NCBI GenBank assembly: GCA_018261735.1
Contig: JAGTRM010000035.1
Coordinates: 1-36,318 of the forward strand
Source: Pseudomonadota bacterium
GTDB lineage: Bacteria; Pseudomonadota; Gammaproteobacteria; Burkholderiales; Chitinibacteraceae
Length of the DNA stretch: 36,318 bases
Direction: 5' to 3'
The position numbers and the translations under genes were made by a program. Positions 1 through 8,152 of this stretch are shown one piece after another. The notes beneath the pieces were generated by a model. That model did no database searches. It was not told where the DNA came from and saw only the letters and a program-made list of their open reading frames with translations. Each line of letters opens with the position of its first letter. Position 1 is the stretch's first letter.

Positions 1-99
1 AGCGATTTCAGCGATTTCAGCGATTTCAGCGATTTCAGCGATTTCAGCGATTTCAGCGATTTCAGCGATTTCAGCGATTTCAGCGATTTCAGCGATTTC
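1..99. repeat. Perfect 9-bp tandem repeat, at least 11 copies
   Basis: The unit agcgatttc repeats 11 times without a mismatch and the array continues past the left edge. It lies in frame in the minus-strand gene, each unit encoding Glu-Ile-Ala. Because 9 is a multiple of 3, copy-number change alters protein length but not frame. Perfect identity suggests recent expansion by slippage. Confidence 0.97.
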
Positions 100-564
100 G
101 GCAGCTTCGGCAGGCGCGGCGATCTCGATTGTCTCGACCTCAGTGATGTCGCTCACCGCATCTTCGACAACCGGCATCGACTGCGAGGATTCCCGTTCCA
201 CCGGTTTCGGACCCGCCTCGACATTGTTCACCGGCAAGCCCTCGGGATTGTCGGCTAGGCCGTCCAAGTCGAGCAGGGGCAAATCGAGGAAGATCTCTTC
301 GGTCAGGACAGGGGCATCGGGGTCGGGTTGGGGCGTGGGGAAAGGGGCGGTAAAGAAATCGTGCGAATCAAACGCGGGCTCCGGTTCGGCAACCACTTCG
401 GTCAGCACCGGGATCTCGGGCGGTGCGTCGAGCGGCGCTTCCTCGGTCAGCACCGGGATATCCTGCTTGATCCCGGCCGGCCGGCGATGGCGCGCCAGCA
501 GCGCATCCATCTTGTCGAAAAGCGGAGACTCGATCGGTGGCGCCGGTTCCTTCTCTTCAGCCAT
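1..564 (-). CDS. Hypothetical acidic protein after holC, partial (C-terminus beyond left edge)
   Basis: An open frame runs from ATG at 564 (complement) to base 1 without a stop, 188 codons so far. Its start overlaps the end of holC by 8 bases (ATGGCTGA), a typical translational-coupling joint. The protein begins MAEEKEPAPP, then FDKMDALLARHR at about 16-27. It is rich in Pro, Glu and Asp and carries PVLTE three times (about 37-41, 52-56, 85-89). From residue 156 it becomes a perfect Glu-Ile-Ala repeat, 11 copies to the edge. There is no signal peptide or recognised domain, and it looks disordered and acidic. In related bacteria holC is usually followed by valS, so this is probably a lineage-specific gene between them. 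The function is unknown. Confidence 0.8.
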   Translation of the reverse strand, partial: MAEEKEPAPPIESPLFDKMDALLARHRRPAGIKQDIPVLTEEAPLDAPPEIPVLTEVVAEPEPAFDSHDFFTAPFPTPQPDPDAPVLTEEIFLDLPLLDLDGLADNPEGLPVNNVEAGPKPVERESSQSMPVVEDAVSDITEVETIEIAAPAEAAEIAEIAEIAEIAEIAEIAEIAEIAEIAEIAEIA

Positions 565-988
565 TGCGGGCAAGCTCCTGCATGTCGGTGGCATCCGGGG
601 TGTGCCCCAACGCCTGGTAGGCGCGCCAGCGCTCGCGCGCCTGCGCCCGCGAATCCGGATCGGTATCGACGATTTCAAACACGCGCTCGTAACCCTCGAA
701 ACCGCTGGCGACCTGGCCGGTCCAGTTGAAGAGCAGGGGCCGCGAGGGCAAGCGCTCGGGCCGGTGGTCGATGATGATCGGCGTCTGCGCCGCGCGCGGG
801 TCATCGGCACCGCAATGAGGCAGGAAGCCATGCTGCGGTACTTCCCACAGCAGGCGGTCGAGCACGGCCGAGGCGGCGGCGCTTTCGGTCAGCACATTGA
901 GCGTTTTGCCGGCCGCCAGCGCCTTGCCCACCAACTGGCACAGTGCCTGTTCGCGGTTTTTTACATTGAAATAGAAGCTGATTTGCAT
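557..988 (-). CDS. holC: DNA polymerase III chi subunit
   Basis: The 143-residue protein starts MQISFYFNV and matches the HolC family in length and pattern. Features include an N-terminal beta strand, the helix REQALCQLVGKALAAGKTLNVL, LLWEVPQHGFLPHC at about 47-59, the PI-II-DHRPE strand at about 70-78 and the FNWTG segment at about 87-91. HolC belongs to the clamp-loader complex and links it to single-stranded DNA-binding protein. The frame stays open upstream to 1075, but the ATG at 988 gives the family-typical N-terminus and the upstream extension is low-complexity repeat sequence. The order pepA-holC is classical. The downstream unknown gene overlaps its stop. Confidence 0.93.
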   Translation of the reverse strand: MQISFYFNVKNREQALCQLVGKALAAGKTLNVLTESAAASAVLDRLLWEVPQHGFLPHCGADDPRAAQTPIIIDHRPERLPSRPLLFNWTGQVASGFEGYERVFEIVDTDPDSRAQARERWRAYQALGHTPDATDMQELARNG

Positions 989-1006
989 TGTGTGTGAGGG
1001 CAAGGG

Positions 1007-1048
1007 GTGAGGAGTGAGGGGGAAATCGCCCTGCACCTCACTCCTCAC
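1007..1048. repeat. 13-bp perfect inverted repeat between pepA and holC
   Basis: gtgaggagtgagg (1007-1019) is perfectly complementary to 1036-1048 with a 16-base spacer. A related, imperfect copy of the right arm follows at once (to about 1062) and contains the pepA stop. The arms have no T-run on the minus strand, so this looks more like a REP-style element or mRNA-processing hairpin between two co-oriented genes than a terminator. Confidence 0.65.
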
Positions 1049-1058
1049 GCCTGACTCC

Positions 1059-2525
1059 TCACTTTTTCTTTGCACGCTTGGCCAGGAACTCGATCAGCAG
1101 CGGCACCGGACGCCCGGTCGCGCCCTTGGCTGCGCCGGATTTCCAGGCGGTGCCGGCGATGTCGAAATGCGCCCAGCGCAGTTTTTCGGTGAAGCGCGAC
1201 AGGAAGCATGCCGCCGTGATCGCGCCGGCCGGACGGCCGCCGATATTGGCCAGGTCGGCAAAATTGGTCTTCAGCTGTTCCTGGTATTCCTCGAACAGCG
1301 GCATGCGCCAGGTCAGGTCGCCGCTCTTGTCGGCGGCGGCGAGCAGGTCGTCGGCCAGATCGTCGTCGTTGGCGAACAGGCCGTTGGTCACATGGCCGAG
1401 CGCGATCACGCAGGCGCCGGTCAGGGTGGCCAGATCGATCACCACTTCCGGCTCGTGGCGCGCGACATAGGTCAGCGCATCGCACAGGATCAGGCGGCCT
1501 TCGGCATCGGTGTTGAGGATTTCGATGGTCTGGCCGTCCATGGCCTTGACGATGTCGCCCGGCTTGTTGGCGCGACCCGAAGGCATGTTCTCGCACGACG
1601 GGATCACGCCGACCAGGTTCACCGCGAGGCCGAGTTCGGCCACGGCGCGGAAGGTGCCGAGCACGGCGGCGGCACCGCACATGTCGTACTTCATCTCATC
1701 CATGCCCTCGCCCGGCTTGAGCGAAATGCCGCCGGAATCGAAGGTCAGGCCCTTGCCGACCAGCGCGACCGGCTTGCCCTTGCCGCCCTGGTAGTCGAGC
1801 ACGATCAGGCGCGGCGGCACATCGCTGCCCTTGGCCACCGACAGGAACGAGGTCATGCCGAGTGCGGCGATTTCCTTTTCGTCGAGCGCCTGGCATTTGA
1901 AACCGAATTCCTGCGCCATCGCGCCGGCCATGTCGGCCAGGTATTCCGGCGTGCAGATATTGCCCGGCAGGTTGCCGAGGTCACGGGCAAAATTCACGCC
2001 GTGCCCCACGGCGAGACCGCGCGCCAGGGCGGCCTCAACCTTGCCCTGTTCGTCTTTCTTGCCCAGCGCCACGGTGAAGCGCGTCAACTTGCCGGCAGGT
2101 TCCGGCTTGGATTTGAAGCGGTCGAAGCGGTAGTCTTCGGTGACCAGTGCCTGGGTGAATTCGGCCAGCGCGGCTTCGAAATCCACCTTTTTCAGGCCGG
2201 ACAGGAATACGGCGGCACTGGCGCAATTGCTGGTGAGCAGCGCCTTGGCGCCGGCGCGCAAGGCATCGCGCAGCGTCTTGGCCTTGTGCTCCTTGCCCAG
2301 CTGCACCAGCAGCGCCTTTTTCGCCGCCGCACCCGCCAGCGGAACCAGCAGGGTGCTGCCCGCCTTGGCGGCCAGATCGCCCTCGGCAACGAGGCGGCCC
2401 AGCAATCCGCCCTGCGCGCCGTCAAGCTCGGCGGCGGCGCTCGAGAGCTTGTCTCCCAGCACCGGCAGCAGCAGGCAATCGGCGGCGGCCTCAAGAGGGG
2501 CAAGCTGTTTTATGGTAAATTCCAC
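1059..2525 (-). CDS. pepA: Leucyl aminopeptidase (cytosol aminopeptidase, M17)
   Basis: A 488-residue M17 metallopeptidase that removes N-terminal residues from peptides in the cytoplasm using two metal ions. The C-terminal catalytic domain shows GKGLTFDSGGISLKP (metal-binding Lys and Asp), DMCGAAAVLG and the family signature NTDAEGRL, followed by DLATLTGAC. The N-terminal half is the variable regulatory domain. I chose a GTG start at 2525: the frame extends six codons to a TTG, but GGAG sits six bases before the GTG, which gives the usual VEFTIKQ beginning. It is divergent from lptF with about 90 bp between, and upstream of holC on the same strand, a conserved arrangement. Confidence 0.95.
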   Translation of the reverse strand: MEFTIKQLAPLEAAADCLLLPVLGDKLSSAAAELDGAQGGLLGRLVAEGDLAAKAGSTLLVPLAGAAAKKALLVQLGKEHKAKTLRDALRAGAKALLTSNCASAAVFLSGLKKVDFEAALAEFTQALVTEDYRFDRFKSKPEPAGKLTRFTVALGKKDEQGKVEAALARGLAVGHGVNFARDLGNLPGNICTPEYLADMAGAMAQEFGFKCQALDEKEIAALGMTSFLSVAKGSDVPPRLIVLDYQGGKGKPVALVGKGLTFDSGGISLKPGEGMDEMKYDMCGAAAVLGTFRAVAELGLAVNLVGVIPSCENMPSGRANKPGDIVKAMDGQTIEILNTDAEGRLILCDALTYVARHEPEVVIDLATLTGACVIALGHVTNGLFANDDDLADDLLAAADKSGDLTWRMPLFEEYQEQLKTNFADLANIGGRPAGAITAACFLSRFTEKLRWAHFDIAGTAWKSGAAKGATGRPVPLLIEFLAKRAKKK

Positions 2526-2556
2526 GGTTGGCTCCAAACACAAAGGGTTGCGCCGG

Positions 2557-2583
2557 TTGATCCGGCAAGGCTCGAACGATTAT
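2557..2583 (+). promoter_or_regulatory. Possible promoter for lptF in the pepA/lptF divergent gap
   Basis: TTGATC (2557-2562) resembles a -35 box, and GATTAT (2578-2583) is a partial -10 at a short 15-base spacing. The 89-base gap must hold promoters for both pepA and lptF, but no box is close to consensus, so the assignment is tentative. Confidence 0.25.
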
Positions 2584-2614
2584 TTCCCAGCCCGGAACGC
2601 AAGTCAAAGCACCC

Positions 2615-3682
2615 ATGATTTTTCGCAAAAGCCTTGTCCATGAAATGACCTGGTTCGCCTTCGGGCTGTTCGTGGTACTGCTGCTGATCGTGATGACCTC
2701 GCAGGTCGTCCGGCTACTGGGCGAAGCCGCCATCGGCGTGCTCGCCTCCGGCGCAGTCTGGACCGTGATGGGCTTCACCGCCATCCGGTATTTGCCTACC
2801 CTGTTTTCCTTGATGCTGTTCATCTCGGTGCTGGCCACGCTGACGCGCATGTGGCGCGATTCGGAAATGGTGATCTGGTTCACCAGCGGGCGCTCGATCT
2901 ACCATTTCATCCGCCCGGTGCTGCATTTCGCCGTGCCGGTCACGATCATCACCGCCGTGCTTTCGCTGGTCGTCTCTCCCTGGGCGATGCAGAAAAACCG
3001 CGAATACCGCGAACAGATGCTGCGCCAGCAGGACACCACCCAGATCGCGCCCGGCGTATTCCGCGAGTCCGGCGGGGCGGGGCGGGTGTATTTCATCGAG
3101 AATTTTTCCTCGGATACCCAACAGGGCAACAACGTGTTCGTGCAAATCCGGCGCGGCGACAAGGTTTCGGTGATTACCGCCGATCGGGGCGCCATGACGG
3201 TTGACCAGGACGGTTCGCGCTGGCTGACGCTGGAACAGGGTCGTGCGCTGGAAGGGGCGCCCGGCAGTGCCGAATATGATCTGATGGAATTTGCCAAAGG
3301 CAGGGTGCGCATCGATTCGCCCAAGCAAACGGCGATCAACCCCGCTGTCCGGGCTATGTCCACGCCCGAATTGCTGCAAAAACCGAGCCGTGAACATCAG
3401 GCGGAACTGGCCTGGCGCATCGCCCTGCCGGTCTGCGCGCTGATTTTGAGCCTCTTGGCCGTGCCGCTGGCCTTTTTCAACGTGCGCGGCGGGCGTGCCT
3501 TCAACCTGATCTTTGCCATTACCCTGGCCTTCTTCTACTACAACTGCATCAACATCGTGCAGGCCTGGATTGCCACCGGCAAGATACCAGCCGCCATCGG
3601 CATGTGGCCGCTGCATGGCATTTTTGCTGCCATTACCGTTTTTCTGTTCTGGCGGCGCGCACAAATGGGGGCCGGGCGATGA
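2615..3682 (+). CDS. lptF: LPS export ABC transporter permease LptF
   Basis: A 355-residue inner-membrane protein starting MIFRKSLVHEM, with three N-terminal membrane helices (about 12-34, 50-75, 95-122), a long periplasmic beta-jellyroll region (about 130-265) and three C-terminal helices (about 272-350). This is the LptF/LptG topology. The segment WRDSEMVIWFTSGRS after helix 2 is the cytoplasmic coupling region typical of the family. With LptG and the LptB ATPase (not in this window) it extracts LPS from the inner membrane. It overlaps lptG by 4 bases (ATGA) and is divergent from pepA, the usual proteobacterial order. Confidence 0.94.
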   Translation: MIFRKSLVHEMTWFAFGLFVVLLLIVMTSQVVRLLGEAAIGVLASGAVWTVMGFTAIRYLPTLFSLMLFISVLATLTRMWRDSEMVIWFTSGRSIYHFIRPVLHFAVPVTIITAVLSLVVSPWAMQKNREYREQMLRQQDTTQIAPGVFRESGGAGRVYFIENFSSDTQQGNNVFVQIRRGDKVSVITADRGAMTVDQDGSRWLTLEQGRALEGAPGSAEYDLMEFAKGRVRIDSPKQTAINPAVRAMSTPELLQKPSREHQAELAWRIALPVCALILSLLAVPLAFFNVRGGRAFNLIFAITLAFFYYNCINIVQAWIATGKIPAAIGMWPLHGIFAAITVFLFWRRAQMGAGR

Positions 3683-4758
3683 AACGTCTGTTCCGCTATA
3701 TCGGCTCCGAAATCGCGCTGTATTCCAGTTTTACCCTGCTGATCCTGATCAGCCTGTTTTCGTTTTTTGATTTGCTGCGCGAAATCGACGACATCGGCAA
3801 GGGCGGCTACCGTTTTATCGATGTCGTGATCTATGTGCTGTTCGAGATCCCGGGCCACGCCTACGAACTGTTGCCGGTTGCGGTGCTGATCGGCGGCATC
3901 TATGCGCTTTCCACGCTCGCCAGCAATTCGGAACTCACCGTGATGCGTGTTTCCGGCGTTTCCATGATGCGCCTGACCGGCTGGCTGGCCGTCATCGGCG
4001 TGCTGTTCGCGCTGCTGACCGCATTGCTGGGCGAATACGTGGCCCCCGCCGCTTCGCGTGCCGGCAGCCGTTACCGCATCGAATCCACCCAGCAGGTGAT
4101 GGTCGGCGATACCCGTTCCGGCATCTGGATCAAGGATGGCAAACAGATCGCCAACATCACCGCCATGCTGCCCGACCTCACGCTGCAGGGGCTGCGGATC
4201 TACGAATTCGGCAACGGGCAGCGGGTGGAACGCATCATCGACGCCAGCAAGGCCAGCTTTGATGAAGACAAGGGCAACTGGCAGCTCAGCGAGAGCACGC
4301 TGACCGATTTTCCGGCCGATGCGCAAAAGGTCACGCTTTCCCGCCCGCCCGCGCTGGTCTGGAATACCACGATCAACCCGGACATGCTGGCGGTATTGAT
4401 GCTGAAACCGGCGGATATGTCGATGCGTGCCCTGGCGGGATACACCAGCCATTTGCGCGAAAATGGCCAGCAGACCGCGCGCTACGATCTGGCGCTGTGG
4501 AACAAGATTTTCTACCCCGTCGCCTGCATCTCGATGATGCTGATCGCCCTGCCGTTTGCCCTGCTGCAACGGCGCAGCGGCAATGTGGGCACGCGCATCT
4601 TTTCGGGCATCCTGCTCGGCGTCGGCTTCAATTTTCTCAACCGGATCGTGGGTCATCTGGGCGTGCTGTACGAATTTCCGGCGCCCCTGGCCGCCGCCCT
4701 GCCCACGCTGGCCCTGCTCTTTCTCGCGGCGTTCATCCTGTGGCGACAGGAAAAATAA
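3679..4758 (+). CDS. lptG: LPS export ABC transporter permease LptG
   Basis: A 359-residue partner of LptF. The frame is open from 3604, but the ATG at 3679 overlaps the lptF stop (ATGA) and gives the family start MKRLFRYIGSEI. Three N-terminal membrane helices surround the segment NSELTVMRVSGVSMMRL (coupling helix). A periplasmic jellyroll region follows (about 125-265, including GIWIKDGKQIANI), then three C-terminal helices (NKIFYPVACISMMLIALPFA onward). It works with LptF and LptB in LPS transport to the outer membrane. galE follows after 15 bases and probably shares the transcript. Confidence 0.94.
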   Translation: MKRLFRYIGSEIALYSSFTLLILISLFSFFDLLREIDDIGKGGYRFIDVVIYVLFEIPGHAYELLPVAVLIGGIYALSTLASNSELTVMRVSGVSMMRLTGWLAVIGVLFALLTALLGEYVAPAASRAGSRYRIESTQQVMVGDTRSGIWIKDGKQIANITAMLPDLTLQGLRIYEFGNGQRVERIIDASKASFDEDKGNWQLSESTLTDFPADAQKVTLSRPPALVWNTTINPDMLAVLMLKPADMSMRALAGYTSHLRENGQQTARYDLALWNKIFYPVACISMMLIALPFALLQRRSGNVGTRIFSGILLGVGFNFLNRIVGHLGVLYEFPAPLAAALPTLALLFLAAFILWRQEK

Positions 4759-4773
4759 CCTGGAGGCAACCTC

Positions 4774-5787
4774 ATGCACATTCTGCTGACTGGCGGCGCT
4801 GGCTATATCGGCTCGCACACCTACGTTGAACTGATTGCCGCCGGCTTCAAGCCGGTGATCCTCGACAACTATTACAACGCCAAGCCGGAAGTCCTGAAAC
4901 GCCTGGAAACCATCACCGGCCAGCCGGTCGAATTCGCGCAGGCCGATGTGCGCGACCGCGCCGCGCTCGATGCCGTGTTTGCCAAATGGCAGTTCAGCGC
5001 CGTGGTGCACTTCGCCGGGCTGAAAGCCGTCGGCGAATCGGTGGCCAAACCGCTGATGTATTACGACAACAACGTCACCGGCACGCTGAAACTGCTCGAA
5101 GCGATGCAGGCTGCCGGCGTGAAGAAACTGGTGTTCTCGTCCTCGGCTACCGTCTACGGCGATCCGCACGCCGTGCCGATTCTCGAAGACTTCCCGCTTT
5201 CCGCGACCAACCCGTACGGACGCTCGAAGCTGATGATCGAAGACATCCTGCGCGATCTCTTCAAATCCGATGACAGCTGGGACATCGCGCTGCTGCGCTA
5301 TTTCAACCCGGTCGGCGCGCACGAATCGGGCCTGATCGGCGAAGACCCGCAAGGCATCCCGAACAACCTGATGCCTTTCATTGCGCAAGTCGCCGTCGGC
5401 AAGCGAGAAAAGCTTTCCGTATTTGGCGGTGACTACCCGACCCCGGACGGCACCGGCGTGCGCGACTACATCCACGTCGTCGATCTGGCCAAAGGGCATG
5501 TGAAGGCGCTGCAAAAACTCGCCGGCAAGACCGGCCTGTTGACGGTCAACCTCGGTACCGGCCAGGGCTATTCCGTGCTCGACATGGTCGCCGCGTTCGG
5601 CAAGGCCAGTGGCAAGCCCATCCCCTACCAGATCGTCGACCGCCGCCCCGGCGACATCGCCGCCTGCTATGCGCACCCGGCCAAGGCACAGGAAGTGCTC
5701 GGCTGGAAGGCGGAAAAGACGCTGGAAGACATGTGCGCGGACGGGTGGAAGTGGCAGAGCGGCAATCCGAATGGGTACGCGGATTAG
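4774..5787 (+). CDS. galE: UDP-glucose 4-epimerase
   Basis: A 337-residue short-chain dehydrogenase/reductase that interconverts UDP-glucose and UDP-galactose with bound NAD. The Rossmann glycine motif GGAGYIGSH lies at 7-15. FSSSATVYG (121-129) holds the catalytic Ser/Thr, and YGRSK (148-152) holds the Tyr and Lys of the active site. [15 protein letters not shown] is the substrate-binding segment typical of GalE. GGAG before the ATG is the ribosome site. It follows lptG directly and lies upstream of the polysaccharide locus, so it probably supplies UDP-galactose for surface glycans. Confidence 0.95.
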   Translation: MHILLTGGAGYIGSHTYVELIAAGFKPVILDNYYNAKPEVLKRLETITGQPVEFAQADVRDRAALDAVFAKWQFSAVVHFAGLKAVGESVAKPLMYYDNNVTGTLKLLEAMQAAGVKKLVFSSSATVYGDPHAVPILEDFPLSATNPYGRSKLMIEDILRDLFKSDDSWDIALLRYFNPVGAHESGLIGEDPQGIPNNLMPFIAQVAVGKREKLSVFGGDYPTPDGTGVRDYIHVVDLAKGHVKALQKLAGKTGLLTVNLGTGQGYSVLDMVAAFGKASGKPIPYQIVDRRPGDIAACYAHPAKAQEVLGWKAEKTLEDMCADGWKWQSGNPNGYAD

Positions 5788-5833
5788 GCGGCTGGGCCAC
5801 GCGCTGAACGAAACCACCACCCAACGGTAGAGT

Positions 5834-5854
5834 GCGCAAGCCTCATGCTTGCGC
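5834..5854. terminator. Hairpin downstream of galE (weak terminator or repeat)
   Basis: gcgcaagc and gcttgcgc form an 8-bp perfect stem with a 5-base loop 47 bases after the galE stop. No T-run follows. A second GC-rich hairpin (gcgcaa/ttgcgc, 5908-5927) lies nearby. The gap 5788-6023 therefore holds two hairpins and no gene that I can see. Confidence 0.4.
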
Positions 5855-6023
5855 TCCGAATCCTTATTTCAAAGGAACGGCAAAGGTTCTCGAAGGTCAG
5901 CCCGCGTGCGCAATTCAGGATTTGCGCGCCTTACCCGGCTTCGCTTATTCCGCCGTACTCGCTGAATGTTCCCACCCTCTGAAAAATGTCGAATTTACGT
6001 AGGCCACTGCCAATTTATTGCCA

Positions 6024-6635
6024 ATGCCAACAAAACTCCTATTTCTGCCCGGTGCATCCGGTAATACCTCCTTCTGGACTCCCGTCTCAGTCTTGCTGAC
6101 GCACCCCGCACGCAAGGTTTTTCTTGGCTGGCCAGGTTTTGGTCCAACGCCTCAAAACCCAAACGTTAAGGGCATCAAAGACCTGGTAAAAATAGCCGTT
6201 GCAGAAATCGATCAGCCTACAGCACTCATTGCCCAATCGATGGGTGGCGTCGTCGCCATTCTTGCTGCTCTAGAGAAGCCGGACCTTGTTACTCACCTGA
6301 TCTTGACCGTTACTTCCGGCGGCATGAACGTAGCCAGTTTCAAGGCTAAGGATTGGCGTCCTCGTTTTCAACAAGCAAACCCAACATATCCAGAATGGTT
6401 TGCCACCTACCATGAAGATTTGACGCCGGAATTGTATAAAATCACCATACCATCATTGCTTTTATGGGGTGATGCAGACCCTATAAGCCCGGTAGGAATA
6501 GGGGAAAAGCTGGCTTCATTACTGCCCAATGCCTCTTTTCATGTTTTCCCTGGTGGAGACCATGATTTGGCAAATAAACTTGCGAAAGATTTGGCGCCAT
6601 TAATTGATAATCATCTTTCAAAATCAATGGCCTAA
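6024..6635 (+). CDS. Alpha/beta-fold hydrolase, substrate unknown
   Basis: A 203-residue compact alpha/beta hydrolase. The strand-turn LLFLPGASGNTSFW (5-18) carries the oxyanion region. The nucleophile elbow is AQSMGG with Ser72, so the first position of the usual G-x-S-x-G is Ala. LLLWGDADPISP supplies the acid (D152 likely), and GGDHDL supplies His180. There is no signal peptide, so it is cytoplasmic. The frame could start two codons earlier at a TTG (6018), but ATG 6024 is preferred; no clear Shine-Dalgarno is visible for either. Base composition and codon use are plainly AT-richer than in the neighbours, which suggests acquisition by transfer. It stands alone between galE and the flippase. 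Substrate unknown. Confidence 0.8.
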   Translation: MPTKLLFLPGASGNTSFWTPVSVLLTHPARKVFLGWPGFGPTPQNPNVKGIKDLVKIAVAEIDQPTALIAQSMGGVVAILAALEKPDLVTHLILTVTSGGMNVASFKAKDWRPRFQQANPTYPEWFATYHEDLTPELYKITIPSLLLWGDADPISPVGIGEKLASLLPNASFHVFPGGDHDLANKLAKDLAPLIDNHLSKSMA

Positions 6636-6653
6636 CACCTCAATCAACAGCGC

Positions 6654-6745
6654 GTGGGTTGGAAAAGCGTAGCGCCTTCCAACATTGGCCGGCTTTCTAT
6701 GAGATCAACCTGCGCCGGATGGCGCCTACGGCTTATCCGACCTAC
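6654..6745. repeat. Paired-palindrome intergenic repeat, copy 1 (92 bp)
   Basis: Two palindromes face each other. The forward one (6654-6683) has the core ggaaaagc..agcgccttcc. The reverse one (6714-6745) ends in ttatccgacctac. They are separated by 30 bases. The same arrangement recurs at 10249-10333, where the reverse halves match at 29 of 32 bases by my alignment. It lies in the 263-base gap before the flippase gene, which otherwise shows nothing. This resembles BIME/REP-type repeats. Confidence 0.8.
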
Positions 6746-6898
6746 GCCGCTGGCGTTCGCCGGAAAATCGAACATTACATTGCCGAGGCAATCGTTCTGG
6801 AAAAACCTTTGGCTGCAATGCAATAAAGCCCCTGCAAAAACCGCCCGGCCGCACCGTTCCGCGTTAAAATTCAGCGCCTTGCCACCCGTCCCACGCCT

Positions 6899-8152
6899 AT
6901 GACCCTCGATTCCCGCCTGCGCTCCAACATCATCTCGCTCTATCTGGTGCAGGGGCTGAATTATCTGGTGTCGTTCGTCACCTTCCCGTTCCTCGCGCGC
7001 ACGCTCGGCGCGGAGGGCTTCGGCGTGATGAACTACGCGTTCGCGGCGATCCAGTACGGCGTGCTGTTCACCGATTTCGGCTTCAACCTTTCCGCCACGC
7101 GCGAAGTGGCCGTGGTGCGCGACGATCCGCGCGCTGCCGCCGCCGTGTTCTGGCGCACCACCTGGGCCAAGACCGGGCTGATGCTGGCCTCGTTCCTCGC
7201 ACTGCTGCCGTGCACCTTCGCAATTCCGCAATGGCAGATGAACGCGCCGGTGTTCCTCGCGTCCCTGGTCTACATCGTCAGCTCGGTGTTCTTCCCGATC
7301 TGGTGGTTCCAGGGCTTCGAGGAAATGCGCTTCGCCTCCTTCCTGACCGTGATCGCGCGCGCGCTGATGCTGGGCTTTTTGATCCTGTGGGTGAGCGGCC
7401 CGCAGGACGTGGTGCTCGCGGTGCTGCTGCAGGCCGCGCCGGCGATGCTCGCCGGTGTGCTGTGGTGGGCCAGCGGCTGGGGCGTGGCGCGGCCGCAGTG
7501 GGTGAAGCCGGGCCGGGCCGAGATCGTTACCTCGCTCAAGGCGAGCTGGCCGCTGTTCCTGTCGTCGGTCGCGACCAATCTCTACACCACGTCGACCACC
7601 GTACTGCTCGGCTTCTTCGCCCCGGCTGCGGAAGTCGGCTTTTTCGCCGCCGCCAACAAGCTGACCTACACCGCGCAGGGCCTGATCGGCCCGCTGGTGC
7701 AGGCCACCTACCCGCGCATCGCCCAGCTCGCTGTGCATGACCGCAAGGGTGCGCTGGCGCTGATCAACAAATCGTTTAGTGCGCAGGGCGGCGTTGGCCT
7801 GCTATTGACCGTCATCCTCGCCGCCGGCGCACCGTGGATCGTACCGCTGCTCTTGGGCAAAGGAATGGCAGGCGCGGTGTCCGCACAGATGTGGCTCGCC
7901 GCCGTGATCCTGATCGGCGCGCTGAGCTTCGTCTACGGTCTGCAGACGCTGCTGCCGTTCGGCGAGGAGCGCTATTACAGCCGCGTGCTGGTGATCGCGG
8001 GCTTCCTCAATGTCGGCCTGCTGTTCGTCTGCCTGCCGCTGGCCAATACCGCCGTGACCGCCGCGCAGGTCGTCGTCGCGGTCGAGGCGTATATCCTCGC
8101 CGCGTTCTGGTGGCGCGCGCGCAAGATTCACCGCGAGATTGCACAATCATGA
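6899..8152 (+). CDS. Polysaccharide flippase, Wzx/MATE-like family
   Basis: A 417-residue, very hydrophobic protein with about 12 predicted membrane helices. The N-terminal segment LVSFVTFPFLARTLGAEGFGVMNYA is the hallmark of the polysaccharide_synt family (Wzx/RfbX). FFPIWWFQGFEEMR at about 131-144 and LYTTSTTVLLGFFAPAAEVGFFAAANKL at about 229-256 are further family segments. Such proteins flip undecaprenyl-linked oligosaccharide units across the inner membrane. Its stop overlaps the next glycosyltransferase start (ATGA), so it heads a three-gene operon. Paired palindromic repeats lie on both sides of the operon. Confidence 0.92.
   Translation: MTLDSRLRSNIISLYLVQGLNYLVSFVTFPFLARTLGAEGFGVMNYAFAAIQYGVLFTDFGFNLSATREVAVVRDDPRAAAAVFWRTTWAKTGLMLASFLALLPCTFAIPQWQMNAPVFLASLVYIVSSVFFPIWWFQGFEEMRFASFLTVIARALMLGFLILWVSGPQDVVLAVLLQAAPAMLAGVLWWASGWGVARPQWVKPGRAEIVTSLKASWPLFLSSVATNLYTTSTTVLLGFFAPAAEVGFFAAANKLTYTAQGLIGPLVQATYPRIAQLAVHDRKGALALINKSFSAQGGVGLLLTVILAAGAPWIVPLLLGKGMAGAVSAQMWLAAVILIGALSFVYGLQTLLPFGEERYYSRVLVIAGFLNVGLLFVCLPLANTAVTAAQVVVAVEAYILAAFWWRARKIHREIAQS

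Noticed and set aside
1..99. CRISPR-like or centromere-like direct repeats
   Set aside because: The 9-bp units have no spacers and are in frame in a coding sequence, so this is a protein tandem repeat.
1014..2618. 534-codon open frame on the plus strand
   Set aside because: Antisense to pepA, which has the NTDAEGRL signature; the plus-strand product has no family features.
3538..5820. 760-codon open frame on the minus strand
   Set aside because: It is antisense to lptF end, lptG and galE, all with clear family motifs. Its composition is the His/Arg/Gly-rich pattern of an antisense frame in GC-rich DNA.
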